Notes: generated by a model not told the origin, from the sequence alone. A stretch of 64,000 nucleotides of DNA from Piromyces finnis (GCA_002104945.1 MCFH01000020.1:744001-808000); one strand, 5' to 3'; positions 25,438-39,700 are shown, numbered from the stretch's first letter. Numbers and translations: made by a program.

Positions 25438-26014
25438 TACCATTTTTTTTTTTTTTACAATAAATCATAACCTAGATACTTCGAATTATAAAATAAGTAA
25501 ATATAAAGAAGAAAAATAATATCCATATATAAAATTTTTATTTGTATTAAATCAATTTAATAAAATATATTTATATTAATATTAAATTAAATTTCTAGAA
25601 AAATAGAAAGAAAATTCAAATTTAATAGATAATAATTCAATAGACAATATTCTCTTTAAAAAATTATTTTGTAAGTGTTATTAAAAAATTAAATTTTAAG
25701 ATATTTTTTTAATAAAAATTATATCTTTATTTAAAATATTATAGAAATATAATAATAGTGATTCTAAAATTAAAAATACTAATAATGATACCTTCTATAT
25801 GTAATATATTTATTTTTTTATTTTATTAATAAAATTTAAATAGTATAAAACATTAATTTTTTAAAAAATAGCATAAAAGAATATTGAGGAAATCTGTTTG
25901 TCTTTTTAATTAAACATATAATTAAAATAATACAAAATTTGCAACAATAATTTACATAGTTTGGATTCACACGCTCATTTTTATTAAATTTAATTTCAAA
26001 AAATAAATACAATA

Positions 26015-29000
26015 ATGAGTAGTGGTAAAAGTCATAAATCTTCAAAAAAGACACCTTCTAAGAAGATGTCAGTATATTCAATGGTACCAACTCTTTTTAT
26101 TCTTGAACGGCCTAGTCCTTCAAAGTATTTAAATCCTTCACGGCCTATAAATAATCGTAATACTTTTTTTTTATTATATTTAAAAATTACTAATTTAAGA
26201 TTTTATTTATTTTATTAATATATTATATTTATTAATTTATATGTAATAAAATAATAATAAAAAATTTTTTTATGAATATGTTAAAAAACATATTTTATTA
26301 GAAAAATTACATCCACTTGCAGAATCATATACTCCTTCAAATGATGAAAATTTAATGGTAGATAAAAAGTTAAATAAATCTAGTAGCATTGAAAACATAT
26401 TTGGTGAATCAGAACAAAGTAGTTATAAATTAACTATTACATCCAATAATGATGAAATAGGTTCTTCTATTGGAAAAATTGATGGACATTTAAAAAGAAA
26501 TTGTGGTTTAGAATTAACAAGTAAATAGTCAAAACTATTATAAGAAAGTGCTATAATAAAAGTTTTATAAAATATTTCAAAAATAAAATATTAATATATA
26601 TATATATTTTCACAAAACATATTATACTCATCATTATATCTATAATTATTAAAATGATTTATCTTTTATTCATCATTGTTATATTATAAATTACTACATA
26701 AACATTGTTCAATGTTGTTGTTGTATTATAGTGGAAGAAAATAAAGATGAATTAGAAATTAATATAAAATTTGCAACAAGATGCCTTATTAGTTCTTTAA
26801 ACATTGAGTTTTTAACAACTATTGGAAAACCAAAAAAATTATATACCCCTCGTTCAGCCAAAACATCTAGAGAATTTTCAAAATGTATGATAGTAGAAGA
26901 ACAGGAATCAAGTTCAGATAATTTCGTTGGTGGTGAAAAAGATACCGTAAAATTAAATACAAGAAAAAGAGTTAGTAAGGTTCCAACAATAGAAACAGAT
27001 GATATACAAAATTCATCAAATTTAAATGATACACTCAACTCAATTGATGATCGTTTTAAAGATAAAAGTTTCAATAGAAATTATAATCCAAGAGTTAGCA
27101 ATTTACGTCATTCTCCTTCAAAATCCAATAAATCAGAAAGAGTATATGTTCCGTTAAATGATATTAATGATAATATTGAAGAAGATGATGAAGCTCAAGA
27201 TACATTGGGTGAATTAAAATGTAATAATGATTGTATACCATTTCCATCATTAAGTCAAATAACATCCTTTGAACCCAAAGTACCGCCGAATACTCCATCT
27301 GATGATGATAATGATACTATTCCTTTCCCATCTTCAAATACTAATATGGAAAAGACAGAATCTTTCCCATCTTCTAATTCTAGCAAAATTGAAGATACTA
27401 TACCGTTACCATCATCAAATAATGAAGAAGATTCAATACCATTCCCATCTTCAAATAATGAAGAGAATTCTATTCCATTTCCAACATCTAATAATGAAGA
27501 GAATTCTATTCCATTCCCAACATCTAATAATGAAGAAAATTCTATTCCATTCCCAACATCTAATAATGAAGAAAACTCAATACCATTTCCATCCTCGAAT
27601 AATGAAGAAAACTCAATACCATTTCCATCCTCGAATAATGAAGAAAACACCATACCGTTCCCAACATCAAATAATGAAGAAAACACCATACCATTCCCAT
27701 CTTCAAGTAGTGAAGAAAATTCAATACCATTTCCTTCTTCAAACAATGAAGAAAATTCAATGTCATCATCATCTTCGAACAGTGAAGAAAATTCCATTCC
27801 ATTTTCGTCTTCAAATACAAAATCTAATACATCAAATCTTAATCCACGTTCCAGTTCTGTTCCTAAACAAAAACCTATATTAGAAAAGAAAATAAACGGT
27901 GGCAGAAAAGGAAGAAGAAGATCTATTAGTAGTCCACCACCACCCTTCCCTGATTTAAACACAACATTAAATCTTTCATCTAGTGACAATACAGAGAGTG
28001 ATGTTCTTTGCCATTTACGTGATATTGATGTTCAAGTGACTTATATGAAAGGTTATTCATCCTATACTGTAAGTTTTAATTATTATATTATTTTTATTAT
28101 TAGTATATATTAATTATTAATATGGAATTAATATATTAAATCAAAGTAAATTGAATTTTAAAATTAATTTATTATTCTTTTTTTTTTTTTTTTTATATTT
28201 ATAGCCTCAAGTAACACAAGTATCAAGAAATTTAATGAATTATGATAATAAGAATGCAGCAATGAAAGACAAGGAAACTAAAGTATTAATTTATGAATTC
28301 CGAATTATTGGTATAGCAGATGGTGTTAATATAAAAATTAAGAAAATTTTGGATCCTTTAGCTGAACCAGTAAATGTTTGAGTTTATTTTCTTTCTTTTT
28401 TTTATATATGAATATCATTAAGCACACATAATATTAATGTATTAATAATCTTTATCCAAAATAGACAAGGTTAAATCTTGACCCATTAAAATTAATTAGG
28501 ATTGCTGGTGTTAATGTTTATGCATCTCCTCAACCGAAGATGGTAATGCCATTAATGAATATGGTATCTTATATGGAAGTAAGTATATAATTGTATATTA
28601 AAATATAATAAATAAATAATTATAAAAATTAAATTAAATTATTTTTATTTTTTTTTCATCGAGATTAATAATCATCCAAAAACAGATATCATAGATGCTC
28701 ATATTTTATTAGGTTTAGCATTACATTCTTCACATAAAAGTGTTCAAGGCATTGAAATAATAAATAAAGCATTAGTAAGCATAATATAAATTTTAATATT
28801 AACCTTTAATATCACTATTTCAACTCATATTGATTTAATTTATTGTTTTGATTAGGATATTATAAAATATTTATTAACTTCAGGAGAAGTCTTCAAACAA
28901 TCTAATATGACATTTCATAGCCATTTAGCACAAACACCATATACTATAACATCAAAATCCGAAATATTTTTATATGTATATTTTATTCATATTTAATAGT

Positions 29001-32000
29001 ATTTTAATAACTCATAATATTGTAAAATTAGAATAATCCAGTTTTTAATATTTATTATTATATATATTCTTTATACACAAACAACTAATGTAGACTCTAT
29101 CTCGAATGGCAAAATTAGAATCATTAATTGCAGAAATGGAATATGTTAGAACTAGAGAAAATGAATCAATTCCACATTTTATAGAAATATCAAGATTATG
29201 GAAGTTTTACTTAAAGGCACAAGATTTTGATGACAAAAAAAAGATTGACGAAATCATCGTTCAAATATTTAAGACACCAAAAGAATACGACCCACTATTA
29301 AGTCGATTATCTAGTCCTGCAGAAGTAATTTATAATCTACATAATTTACCAGATTTTTTCTTATTTGTCTTGAATGATAATCGTGATCCAGCAATTTATT
29401 TTAGATCAATGAGTTTAAGTGCAATTCAATTTATTATTGATACATCAGGATGCAGGTAATATATATTATATCTTTATTGTTGTTTTAATTTTAATATTAT
29501 TAATTTATGTATAAATTTATCACTTTTATTAATCATTATAATATCCTTAATTCTGTAAACAATTTAACAACAACAATAACAATAGTGTTGGTTCAGAATA
29601 TTCAAAAATTTGTCAACATTTATTTCTTAATTATTCATTATGGGATGATAATCAGCAATTAAATGATCAATCATCAGATATTGATGATAATAGTAACAGA
29701 AAAAGTATTGAAAATACTCCATTAAGCATGACATTTGAACGTGGTGGTTGGATTAATCAACTTTTCTATGTATTAGAATCGTGTTATAAACTTATACCAG
29801 AATTCTCTAATGAAGTATTAAGAGAATTTATAGAAGAATGGGCTTTCCCTGCTGCGGTTGCATTAAACCGTACTCAAGGAGTAAATATAAATAAACACAT
29901 AAAAATATCTTAATTTTTATCAAATAATTCGATTAACACATTTATATATGTTTATTTATATTTTAAAATATATATAGGCAATTATTCAGCTTTATAGATT
30001 TTTATGTTCAGCCTTCCTAAATATTGAAGGTTATGATATTTTAATATCAAACCCATTTTTAGATGCTGTCATTAGTGATTTAATCGGAAATGGAACTTTA
30101 AGTATTGCCGCAGGAAGATTTTGGGCTGTTTTAGTCGAAAAGACTTTAAATATCCTTTTATATTATTATTATTAGTATTATTGTTATATCTAATATTTTA
30201 TAAAATCAGTATTTAATAATTTGATTTTTTAGATTTAATAAAATTATTTCTTAACAAATATGTTTACCTGTTATAGAAAAGCATAATACAGGCTTAATTC
30301 TTAAGTATGTTACAGATAGAATTTGCCAAATGTTATGTGATGAAACAAGCGTCATTGAAGGCGAAATTTGCCTTTTATTAGATATTATTTGCCGTATTGC
30401 CAGTAAGGTTAAAAATATAGAAGATGATCCATTAAAAGATGAAATTGCCTGTAGTTTTGTCACTGTATCTGGTGTGTTATTAGATACTTTTGAAATAAGT
30501 GTAAGCTTTTTCAGAATATAAATATCAATTATTTAGATAATCAAGGAGATATTTTAAATTTATCAATGATAATTAATAATTATTATGCATATGTATATAG
30601 ATTATTGATAGATATCCAGATATGTTTGTTACTCTTTGGCAAACATTTAGACTATCTGTTGAAATTATACCTCAAAATTTCAAAGGTGTTGTCGCTCAAG
30701 CTATTGCGTCAGTACTTCGTAATTTTACAAAAAAATTAAATGGTAATTTTTTGTAATAGATGATATAACACATCTTATTTCAAAGATATAATAACCATTA
30801 AATACAATAAATAATTAATTCAATAAATAATTAATTTTTTTTAATAACTTCTTTTAGATTGTGCACCAACACCAAAAGCTACTAAAGCGTTATATAATAT
30901 TTTGCGTTATATTCAACCAGACGATCAAATTTTACAGTTGGCTATAGAATTGTTACCACCATTTAGTCAGGTATTTCATCCATTACTATTGTTAAGGATA
31001 AAATTAAAATAAAAAACATTAATAAAAGTATCTAATTTTTTACTTTGTCTTTATGTATATTTATATAATATAGTCCATACCACATAGTATAGATAGTCAT
31101 CAATTAGATGTATTAAGAGAATTAGTCATTATAAGTTCAAAAGCAATTAAAGACAGAAAAATCATGGAGGAAATGATTAATGCTTTATTTGATAAGTTTA
31201 CTGTTCGAAGTGAAAACTTTGAAAGAACATTAAGATTCTTAGCATCTCTTACTTTGACAAGATTAACACCAACAGGTAGATACTTTAAAAATAAAGCAAT
31301 ATGGAAATTCGAATGGCTTGAATGGGTTTTAGAAATTTGTCTATTTGAAAATCTAATTCCAGAAGGAAGTAAATTTTATAAAAAGATTTATTATTATTAT
31401 TATACACAATTTTATTATAATTCTTTATTAATTTATCTTTTTATTTTGTAATATTATAATAAAAATCTTTATTATTATTTTATATTAAAATAAAGTATTT
31501 TCATTGGATACTGTAAATGATTCAAAGGGATTAGAAACAACAAATCAATTATTCATTGAAAAATTAAAGTATTTAAAATCATTAATTTCCATATTGAAGC
31601 CATATCATGTTAAATTAAACTTTGAAACCATCAATTTAGAATCTTCATTTATCACCCGTTATAATGATATAGCTGGATGTTGTTTCTTATTATTAGGTCA
31701 TCCAGATATTCATGTTATATGTTTAGCATACGAAATAATGGTTGGTATTTCAACAAACATTATAAGAATCAACTCCATTCGTAATTATCCAAATGATAAG
31801 TATGCTATCTCTTAATAATAAATAAATTTAAAAGTAATAATCAATGTATAACATTTTCTTTATTTATTTTATAAATTAGTCTTCTTAACGTATTAGAATA
31901 CTATCCAACCTTTTTAATTAAAACTTTAAAAAGATTCCTTCATGATAAAGAAATGGTTCTTTCTTGCTTAAGTGCTATCATCTGGATGTATCAAGTAGGC

Positions 32001-33479
32001 TTTGGTTTTATTTTACTAATTGGTATTTAATAATAAATATTATTTTTTATTCTAAACTTATTTTTATTACTTTTACAATAATTGCACTATTAGACTCTTG
32101 GTGAGATAGAATTAACTGACGAAGAATATACCAAAATATACCCTGAATCATTGTGGGATGTATGCATAAATGTACTAAAGAGTCCATTCCGTGAAACTTC
32201 AGCAAGATCTATTGATTTAATTAGCGTAATATTCAATTTCGTTAATATACAGGTAAAAAATTAGTTAACATTTAATTTAAAGATTCTTTTTTTTTTTTTT
32301 TTTTTTTTTGAATGAAAATGTAAATAATGATTTTATTTATAATAAAAAAATATTTTTTTTAATATATTGTTATTAAAGTTATTATCCACAAGAGGATGGA
32401 AAGGAATTAATGTAATATTACTCTATCTACTTAACCATGGTTCATGGAAAAGACGTTTAACTGGAATAAAACTACTGTATATCTTGGCTAGAAGATGGCC
32501 AACATACATTCATCCTCATGAAGATCTTATTGAAAGAACAAAAGAAGCTCATGAAAGAGTTATTGTCCTTCAAGGTAACTTTAAAATAATATAACATTTA
32601 TTATAATTAAAAATAATAATTTTAAATATATATTATAATGGATAAATTTGATTAATTTTTTTTTACTATTAATGATATACTATAGATGATGGTCGTGATG
32701 CTGTTAGAAATGCTGCAACACATCTCTTTTTAATGTATAATTCCTCTGATATTACAGAAATATCAGAATTATTAATCGAGCCACCGGATTTAAAAATTAT
32801 TCCAATATCTATGGTCCCTCAATTTGCTTTACCAGAAATTCCAAGTGAAGATGGTGTTATTAAATTGGCTCTTGACTATCATGATGAATGTGAATCTCCT
32901 AATATATTTAATTTCTGTGATCATCCTAAACGTATTCCAAGTTACTTTGAAATTGATTTGGGTTATTATCAATATGTTGAACCTCTTGATTTAGTATACG
33001 AATGTCCAGAAATTGATATAGCGTAAGCTTTTATATATATAATAGATTATTGTAGTAAGATTATTAACTTTTCTTCCCCTTTAATATGCTGGATATTATA
33101 TTACTCATTATTATAGTAGTACTCCACAAACATTAAAAGAATTTACTGAATTTCCATCTGAAGAATTTTATATTAATTATATAATGGAAAAGAATAAGGT
33201 AAAAATTATAGGACACAACAATTTTTTTTTCAATATTTCAATTTTATTATATTATAATTATTAATTAATTTTTGCTATTTTTAATATTAGTTGAGATGGG
33301 TTATTTTGAATGAACCTCAAAATACAGTTGAACAAATAGAATATAATTCAGGGGAGGTAATAATGATACTTGTTAATTATAATATATCTTTTTTTTTTTT
33401 TTTTCACTTTAATTAAATTTTCTTAATATATATGAAATATATATAGAATATTGATGAATTTGATGAGTTCACTGAGTAA
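26015..33479 (+). CDS. Unrecognised 1,703-residue protein, probable helical-repeat fold, 22 exons
   Basis: I do not recognise this family. Exons: 26015-26156, 26302-26520, 26732-28068, 28205-28369, 28465-28578, 28664-28774, 28856-28975, 29094-29455, 29586-29880, 29978-30149, 30268-30500, 30601-30742, 30858-30970, 31074-31368, 31496-31799, 31880-31994, 32094-32252, 32379-32574, 32686-33022, 33117-33198, 33291-33356, 33447-33479. The first 48 residues are basic (KSHKSSKKTPSKK). Residues 350-481 hold eleven 12-residue repeats of the type NNEENSIPFPSS. From about residue 565 to 1640 the protein is amphipathic-helical with regularly spaced Leu/Ile, as in ARM/HEAT solenoids (for example LLLDIICRIASKVKNI and SWKRRLTGIKLLYILARRWP), then ends acidic. 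No catalytic motif, signal peptide or membrane span is seen. All introns are GT-AG except one AT-AC intron at 30150-30267. A scaffold role is a guess from the fold. Confidence 0.75.
27418..27813 (+). repeat. Eleven tandem 36-bp coding repeats
   Basis: Eleven in-frame 36-bp units encode the 12-residue motif NNEE-N/D-S/T-IPFP-S/T-S. Units 5 and 6 (27562-27597 and 27598-27633) are identical over all 36 bases, and neighbours differ mostly at synonymous sites, which points to recent slippage or unequal exchange. The last two units are degenerate. The repeat also keeps two other frames open, which explains long shadow open frames on both strands. Confidence 0.92.
30150..30267 (+). other. AT-AC intron with U12-type splice signals
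   Basis: A 118-nt intron starting ATATCCTTTT (U12 5' consensus ATATCCTTT) and ending GTTTAC. A U12-like branch site TTTCTTAAC (consensus TTCCTTAAC) lies at 30247-30255, with the branch adenosine about 13 nt from the 3' end, within the usual short U12 spacing. Splicing ACT TTA A to CT GTT ATA GAA joins codon phase 1 on both sides and restores the conserved-looking frame (VEKTL-TVIEKHNTG). No nearby GT-AG pair does so without deleting well-formed coding sequence. Confidence 0.85.
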
Positions 33480-36400
33480 TTATTCATAAATGATAGTGAA
33501 ATAAAATTTGTATAAATAAATAATAAATATCAACAATATTTTTTAATAATAGTTTTCTAAATGTTTTAGTATAAAAATCAATAAATAAAAGCAATCAACA
33601 GAACAATTTTTTTTTATTAATTATAATTTAAAAGTAATAGCAGTATTCAATCATTAAAATACATCAATATATTCATATAAAAAGTTGAGTAACTATAAAA
33701 TTATTATGTATAATAATATATTTTTCATAGCCAAAATTGGAAAATAATAATAACAATAACAATAATAAAAATGAATCAGTATACTATTAATATAATAATA
33801 ATGATAATAATAACAACGATAGCAACAACAATAACATTAATATAAAAATCAGAAATTTATTAAAACAATTATAAAAATTATAGAATTATATATATCAAAC
33901 TATAAAAATTCTTTTTTAACACATTCATTTTTTTTTTTTTTTAAAGGAGAAATTGCAAAATTTTAATTCATAAATATTTAAAATTAAAAAACTATCATTA
34001 TAAAGTAAAATCATAGTATATATATTTATATGATAGTGTTGATATATTTTTTTAATTATTTAAATATAAATATTTTAGAATTCTTTCTAATTCTTATATA
34101 TATGTAAATATATAAAGATACTAACATTTTAATAAATTATATAGTTTTATTAAATTAAATAATATTTTATTATAAATAATTATATATTTTCTAATTCATA
34201 TATCATCGAATTTTTAAAAATATTGAAAATTGTATTAAATTTTTTAATAATTAAAATATCATAGAAATACATTTATTTTAAAAGTTCCATTTTTAGGAAA
34301 CATAATATTTTAAGTTTTTTACTAGTATATTATTTTATATATAATTAAAGTTAATTATAATATATAATATTATATAAGTTTTTGTAGATATGTAACATTA
34401 TTAATTAATATTAATTATTATATGTTTGAATTAAATAAATAAATAATATATACATCGTGTAACGTGTCAAAAAATAATATTTTATATAGCATATTTTAAA
34501 ACCGAAATATATAATAAAAAAAAACAATATTAAATAATAAATGAATAAATAAAATTATGTAACCATTAATAAATATGTTTTTTAATTAATTGAATAATTA
34601 AAATAAAAATTTAATTAATGAAACGTCTACCAAAAAAAGTGAAACGGTAAATAAGTTATATTCATTTTTAAAAGAAGTAAAGTTTTTCATAAAAAAAAAA
34701 AACGTGAAAAAAAGAAGGAATAAAATAGGATAGGATTTTTAAAATAAACATTTTTAACATATATTTTATTAATAATTAATCATTTTAATCAAATTTATAT
34801 TATTATTATTATTATTATGAATTAATATTTATCCTAAATTTTTGGAAGATTAATCCAAAAATTTTGGTCTGTGTAAATATTAATAAAAGAGGAATAGATA
34901 GTGAAAATAAAATTTAAGTATTACTGTATATTAGTGTTTTTTTTATTCTATCTATTATTATTATCTAAAATAAATGTTATATTTTAAACTTTATTTATTA
35001 TTTTTCTTTTTTGTTTCTTTTTGATGATGTGGTAAATTACTAATTATAGTAACAAATTGTGATATTAATTTATTTTTAATTTCTGTTAATTAACTAAAAA
35101 GTTTAATGAATGATTAAAAAAAAAATAAATGAATTAACAACAATTTAAATAAATTCATAATAATAAAATAATAGTATTATATTTATGAATATAATCTATG
35201 CATTAATATAAATATACATATATACATATACAACCAAAAACAACCTTTAAGTTTAACCCATTAATATATTATTTAATTGCTATATATAATATATTAATAA
35301 TTTTATTTATATATGTTGTTCTATTATAAATTAATTATAATATATAGTTATAAACTTTAATATATATAAAAAATTCCAATTCGTTTGAATAAATTAATTG
35401 ATAGACTATTTAATAAAAAAATAATAAAAAATAATGGATTCATTTAATGATTATTGGAATAATTAAATTAAAAATATTTAAAAATATATAAATATACATT
35501 GTAATATATAAATAAATACTATTCAATTATTAATATATAATATATTTTTTTATATGAGAGTTACCGTTAAAAGTTATAATATATTAAAATCCCTTAATGA
35601 TTTAATAATAAAAAAAAAAGCATTTCCAATTTAATCTTTTTTTAATGTTTATAATATATAATAAATAAGATTATAATTAATAAAAATTATTTACAAGATA
35701 ATTTTTCTTTTAGAAGTTTTCTTTCTTAGGATTGTTAAAAAAGAAATATTAAATATAAAAACTATAGAACTAAATTGAATATTAATTGTTTTTATATTGG
35801 AAATAACAATAAAAGAAAAAATATATCATATCATATCATCATTAATAGATAAAAAATAATCAATCATCAAAAATCCTTTTATTAAAGTGTAAAAAAAGTT
35901 TTTCATATTACATTGTATAATTCAAAATATTATTTTGGAAAATAAATCAACAGAATGAATGTTTTTACAAAATGTTTCATTTGATTAAACTTTAAAATGT
36001 CAAATAGTAAAATTATTGTTATCATGTAAAAAAAAAAAAAAAAAAAGATTTTAAAAATCTAGTTAATTGTAAATTAATTATTATTAAATATTTAATCAAT
36101 TTAAAGAAAAATATAACATGTTATTTAAAGTAATGAAATTATATTAATTAATAAATTTTAAATTCAAATAATTTGTAATTAACACCATTCTTAAAAATAA
36201 TATAATTTTAACATTAGATATGTATTATTAAACATAATTAATTTAATTATAACATTACTTAAATATTATTAAAGAAAACATTAATTATAATATATTGATT
36301 TTCCAGAGTAATATTCTAATAATTTCATAATATAATTAACATAATTATTAATATATATATTTTCTCATATTTAATAATTTTAGGTGAACTTATAAACTTA

Positions 36401-36773
36401 TTAATATCATAAATTATAATCAACATTAGAAATATTAATAATTATCAATATTAGAAATATATATTATATAAATATAATTATTTATTTTTGAAAATGATAA
36501 ATTGAATTTTTTTTAATACAAATTAAATTAATAAATTTGAATTCTTATTGTTATAACATTTCCAATATAATTTTAACAACAATCAAATATTTAGTTATCA
36601 GTCAAAATAAATCAAGCCTTTAATTTAATTTTAAATTGAATTTTTTAAATATTATTATTTAACTTTGTAGAATATTTTTTTCTTTAATTTTTAATTTACA
36701 TATATATTATATTCAGATATACAATATATTTTTTTTTATAAAAAAAAAAAACAAAAACTTGAAAATATAATAT
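33480..36773. other. Large intergenic region before the Uds1 gene
   Basis: About 3.3 kb without a supportable gene. It shows AAT/AAC-type repeats at about 33745-33835 and a pure A run at about 36028-36045, and otherwise diffuse AT-rich DNA. I searched for tRNA-like B-box words and found none with flanking stems. Confidence 0.6.
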
Positions 36774-39700
36774 ATGGCAGTAAGTTAAAAATAATTAAAA
36801 TTTATTTAATAAAAAAAAAATAAAAAAATTATTAATAAAAATTATAAATTCACTATAATTAGTCATTTTTATCATCTACAAGAAAGAAATTACTTCAAAA
36901 GATTGAAGACGATAAACAGCCTGTAAGTTTTTATATTTCAATATACTTTTTAATATTTCTTTTTAATTATGGTTAATAAAATTATTAAAAATTAAAATGA
37001 TACCAAAAAATTTATTTTTATATAATAAGAAAAGTAAAAAAAGTTTAATTTTTTCGTATAAAAATAAAAAATTTTAATTTTATTGATATTTTTTCTTATA
37101 AAAAAAACAATATTTATTCAAATTTGATAACTAATGCTATTCTTTTTTTTTATATAAATTATTTATATATACAAATATTTTCATAAATAAAATTGCTGGA
37201 AATATATATATATTTAAAAAATTCAATAACACATGAAATAAACATAAACTGATTTATAATAAATATTTTATCATTGTTAATAAAAAATATTAAAATTAAA
37301 TATTAAAAATTACACTTTTTTTAATACGACACAAAATAAAAACTTCAATATTGAAATTACTTTATTACAATTTTTATTATAATAATTATTGCTGAATTAT
37401 TATAATACAAATATATGCTCTAACTATATAGCAAAAAAAATCGGATGAACCACAAAGTTTATCAAATCTTCTTCACGAGATCGAAGACTTTAGCATTAAT
37501 TTAAGTAATAGCAAAGAAGATAATTCAAAATCATACGATTATAACTCGCGTTCAAGAAATGAAATGTCAGAAAAACGTGATAAAAAAATAGAAACAGAAA
37601 GAAGTGGACGAACAAGAGAAAGAGAGAGACATGGATATGATGATCATTCAAGGTCAAGGTCAAGACCAAAAGAATCTCGTTCTAAAAGTAGACATCGTCG
37701 TCCATCTTCTCCTGGATCTAGAGATAAATCTAGAAGTAGGAAGGATATAGGAGAAAGAAGTAGAACATTAGATAGAATGGAAAGAGATAGAAGAGATAGA
37801 GAAGGTGAAAAAAGTAGAACAATTGATAGAGAAAGAAGTAGAACAATTGATAGAGAGAGAAGTAGAACACTTGATAGAGATAGAGAGAGGGATAGGGATA
37901 GAAATAGAGAAAGAGATAGAGATAGAAGCGAAAGAAAAGCTATTCCTGATAGAAGTAAAACGCTAGATAGTGTAAGAGATAGAGACAGAGATAGAGATAG
38001 AGACAGAGATAGAGATAGAAGTAAAACTTTAGAAAGAGATAGAATGCGTAGAGATAGGACGCATGCAAGAAAAGCTTCTTCTCCAGCTGATATATCAATA
38101 TTGAAAAACAAAAATACTAATCCAAATGATTTTATTGGCCCTCCTATAACAAATTCATCATCAAATGCAGAAAATACAAGTGCTATAAAAGGTTATTCCC
38201 ATGCTATTGCAACATTTCCAAGAAATACCTCATTATCAAAAATAAAAACAGATCAAACATCAAAAATTGATAATAAAATACCATTCTCACCAGGTGTCAC
38301 ATCAAATAATGGTATGGATTCTTCATTTGCATTAAAAAGAAAAGATGATCCATTCCCATTATCTGCATCACCAATATCTGCAGTAAATCCACATGAAGGT
38401 ATATTTTTGTTTATTTTCAATAAGTAGAATATAAATTATAATTAAATTATAATTATAAATATAAAGTACATTAATTATTATTATTTTTTTTTACATATTA
38501 AATAACTATTAATATTTTTATTACTAATAATTTTAATGAAACTATAGAGAGTCATTCTTCCGCAGAATCATCCACTACTGCTGTTATACAAGAAAACAAA
38601 CCAGTTTTTCCAACAAGATCAGAGAGTAAAGGATTTACAAGATCAAGGTCCCGTGCTAATACCCAAACTTCATCTGATAGTCGAAAGTAAGTGGAAAAAT
38701 TTTATTCTATATATTAATATATAAATTATAATAAATTATAATTTAAAAATAAGAATATATAAATTAATTTTAAAATCTTCATTTCCTATGGCAATAAATA
38801 AAATAATATTTTTTTTGATTTAATAATGAAGAGATGTAAGTAATATGTCATTATCAGAAATGAAAAGTGCATTATTAAAGGATCCAAAAAAATTAGGGGG
38901 ACCAGCATCATTATTAGCTGCATTAAAAGTTGGAGATAAATATCATATGTATAAAAATGAAGATACCATTAATCCAAGTTTTAATATTCAAAAAGATAAA
39001 GATTTAATGAAAGAATTATTAGAAAATGTATTTACTCAATCAACAAATTGTTATATATTAAAGAAGGAATCATTTGAAATAATTCAAGACAAAATAAAAA
39101 GATATACTGATCAAATTTCATCTATAAAATCGAAATTACAAAGTGAATCTAGTATCCAAGAATCTGTTATTAATATTGTAAAAAATGGATCAAAAGATTC
39201 ACAAACTCAAAAAACAGCAAAAGAAAAATTATCCTCTACAAATAGAAAATTGGATAAATTAGCTGCAGATTTATTCAAAACAAATGATAAATTAAGAATT
39301 GCACAAAATGATTATTTTTCACATATTGTTGGTGTATATAATTGGGAAGTGGAAAGAATGAGACAATCAAACAAAGGTTTTGCATTAAGTAATGATGATA
39401 TGATTAGAAGATTAAAACAAGAATTAGAAGATCATGTATATATTATAAATGAACAAAAAGAAGATTTAGATGCATCAAAGGCATTAATTTTGCAGTTACA
39501 AGCACAATTAGAGTTAAAGAAACAAGATTCTAATGATAATATGAGTACTCTAGATAGAAAAAATATGGATGAGATTCGTCAACAAATAAAAGAATTAGAA
39601 AAACAACGTATTGAGATTAAATCCTTAGAAAATAAATTTAATGAATCATCTACTGTTGCTTCACCAACAAATTCATGGACAAATAGCTTAGGTCGTCAAC

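Larger units (their letters stand above)
22600..26014. other. Large intergenic region after CapZ alpha
   Basis: About 3.4 kb with no supportable gene. It holds an A/G tract at about 22725-22770, an 18-bp inverted repeat at 23768-23808, poly-T at about 23911-23948, a poly-A block at about 24594-24624 and a C/A-biased segment at 25294-25437. Small open frames at both ends are A/T-tract artefacts. I see no tRNA-like or snoRNA-like fold. Confidence 0.6.

Noticed and set aside
27255-27989. 244-residue open frame on the minus strand and a 204-residue frame on the plus strand over the repeat block
   Set aside because: Both are shadows of the in-frame 36-bp repeat of the real gene, whose period keeps other frames open; their composition simply mirrors the repeat.
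30102-30278. GT-AG alternative for the AT-AC intron (donor A|GTATTG, acceptor TATAG)
   Set aside because: It keeps the frame but removes 16 well-formed coding residues (SIAAGRFWAVLVEKTL) that include less AT-rich codons, and leaves the U12 consensus matches unexplained. Kept as the main competing model.
37644-38111. 155-residue Ser/Leu-rich open frame on the minus strand
   Set aside because: It is the complement of the purine-rich RD/RE repeat of the Uds1 gene exon, not an independent gene.
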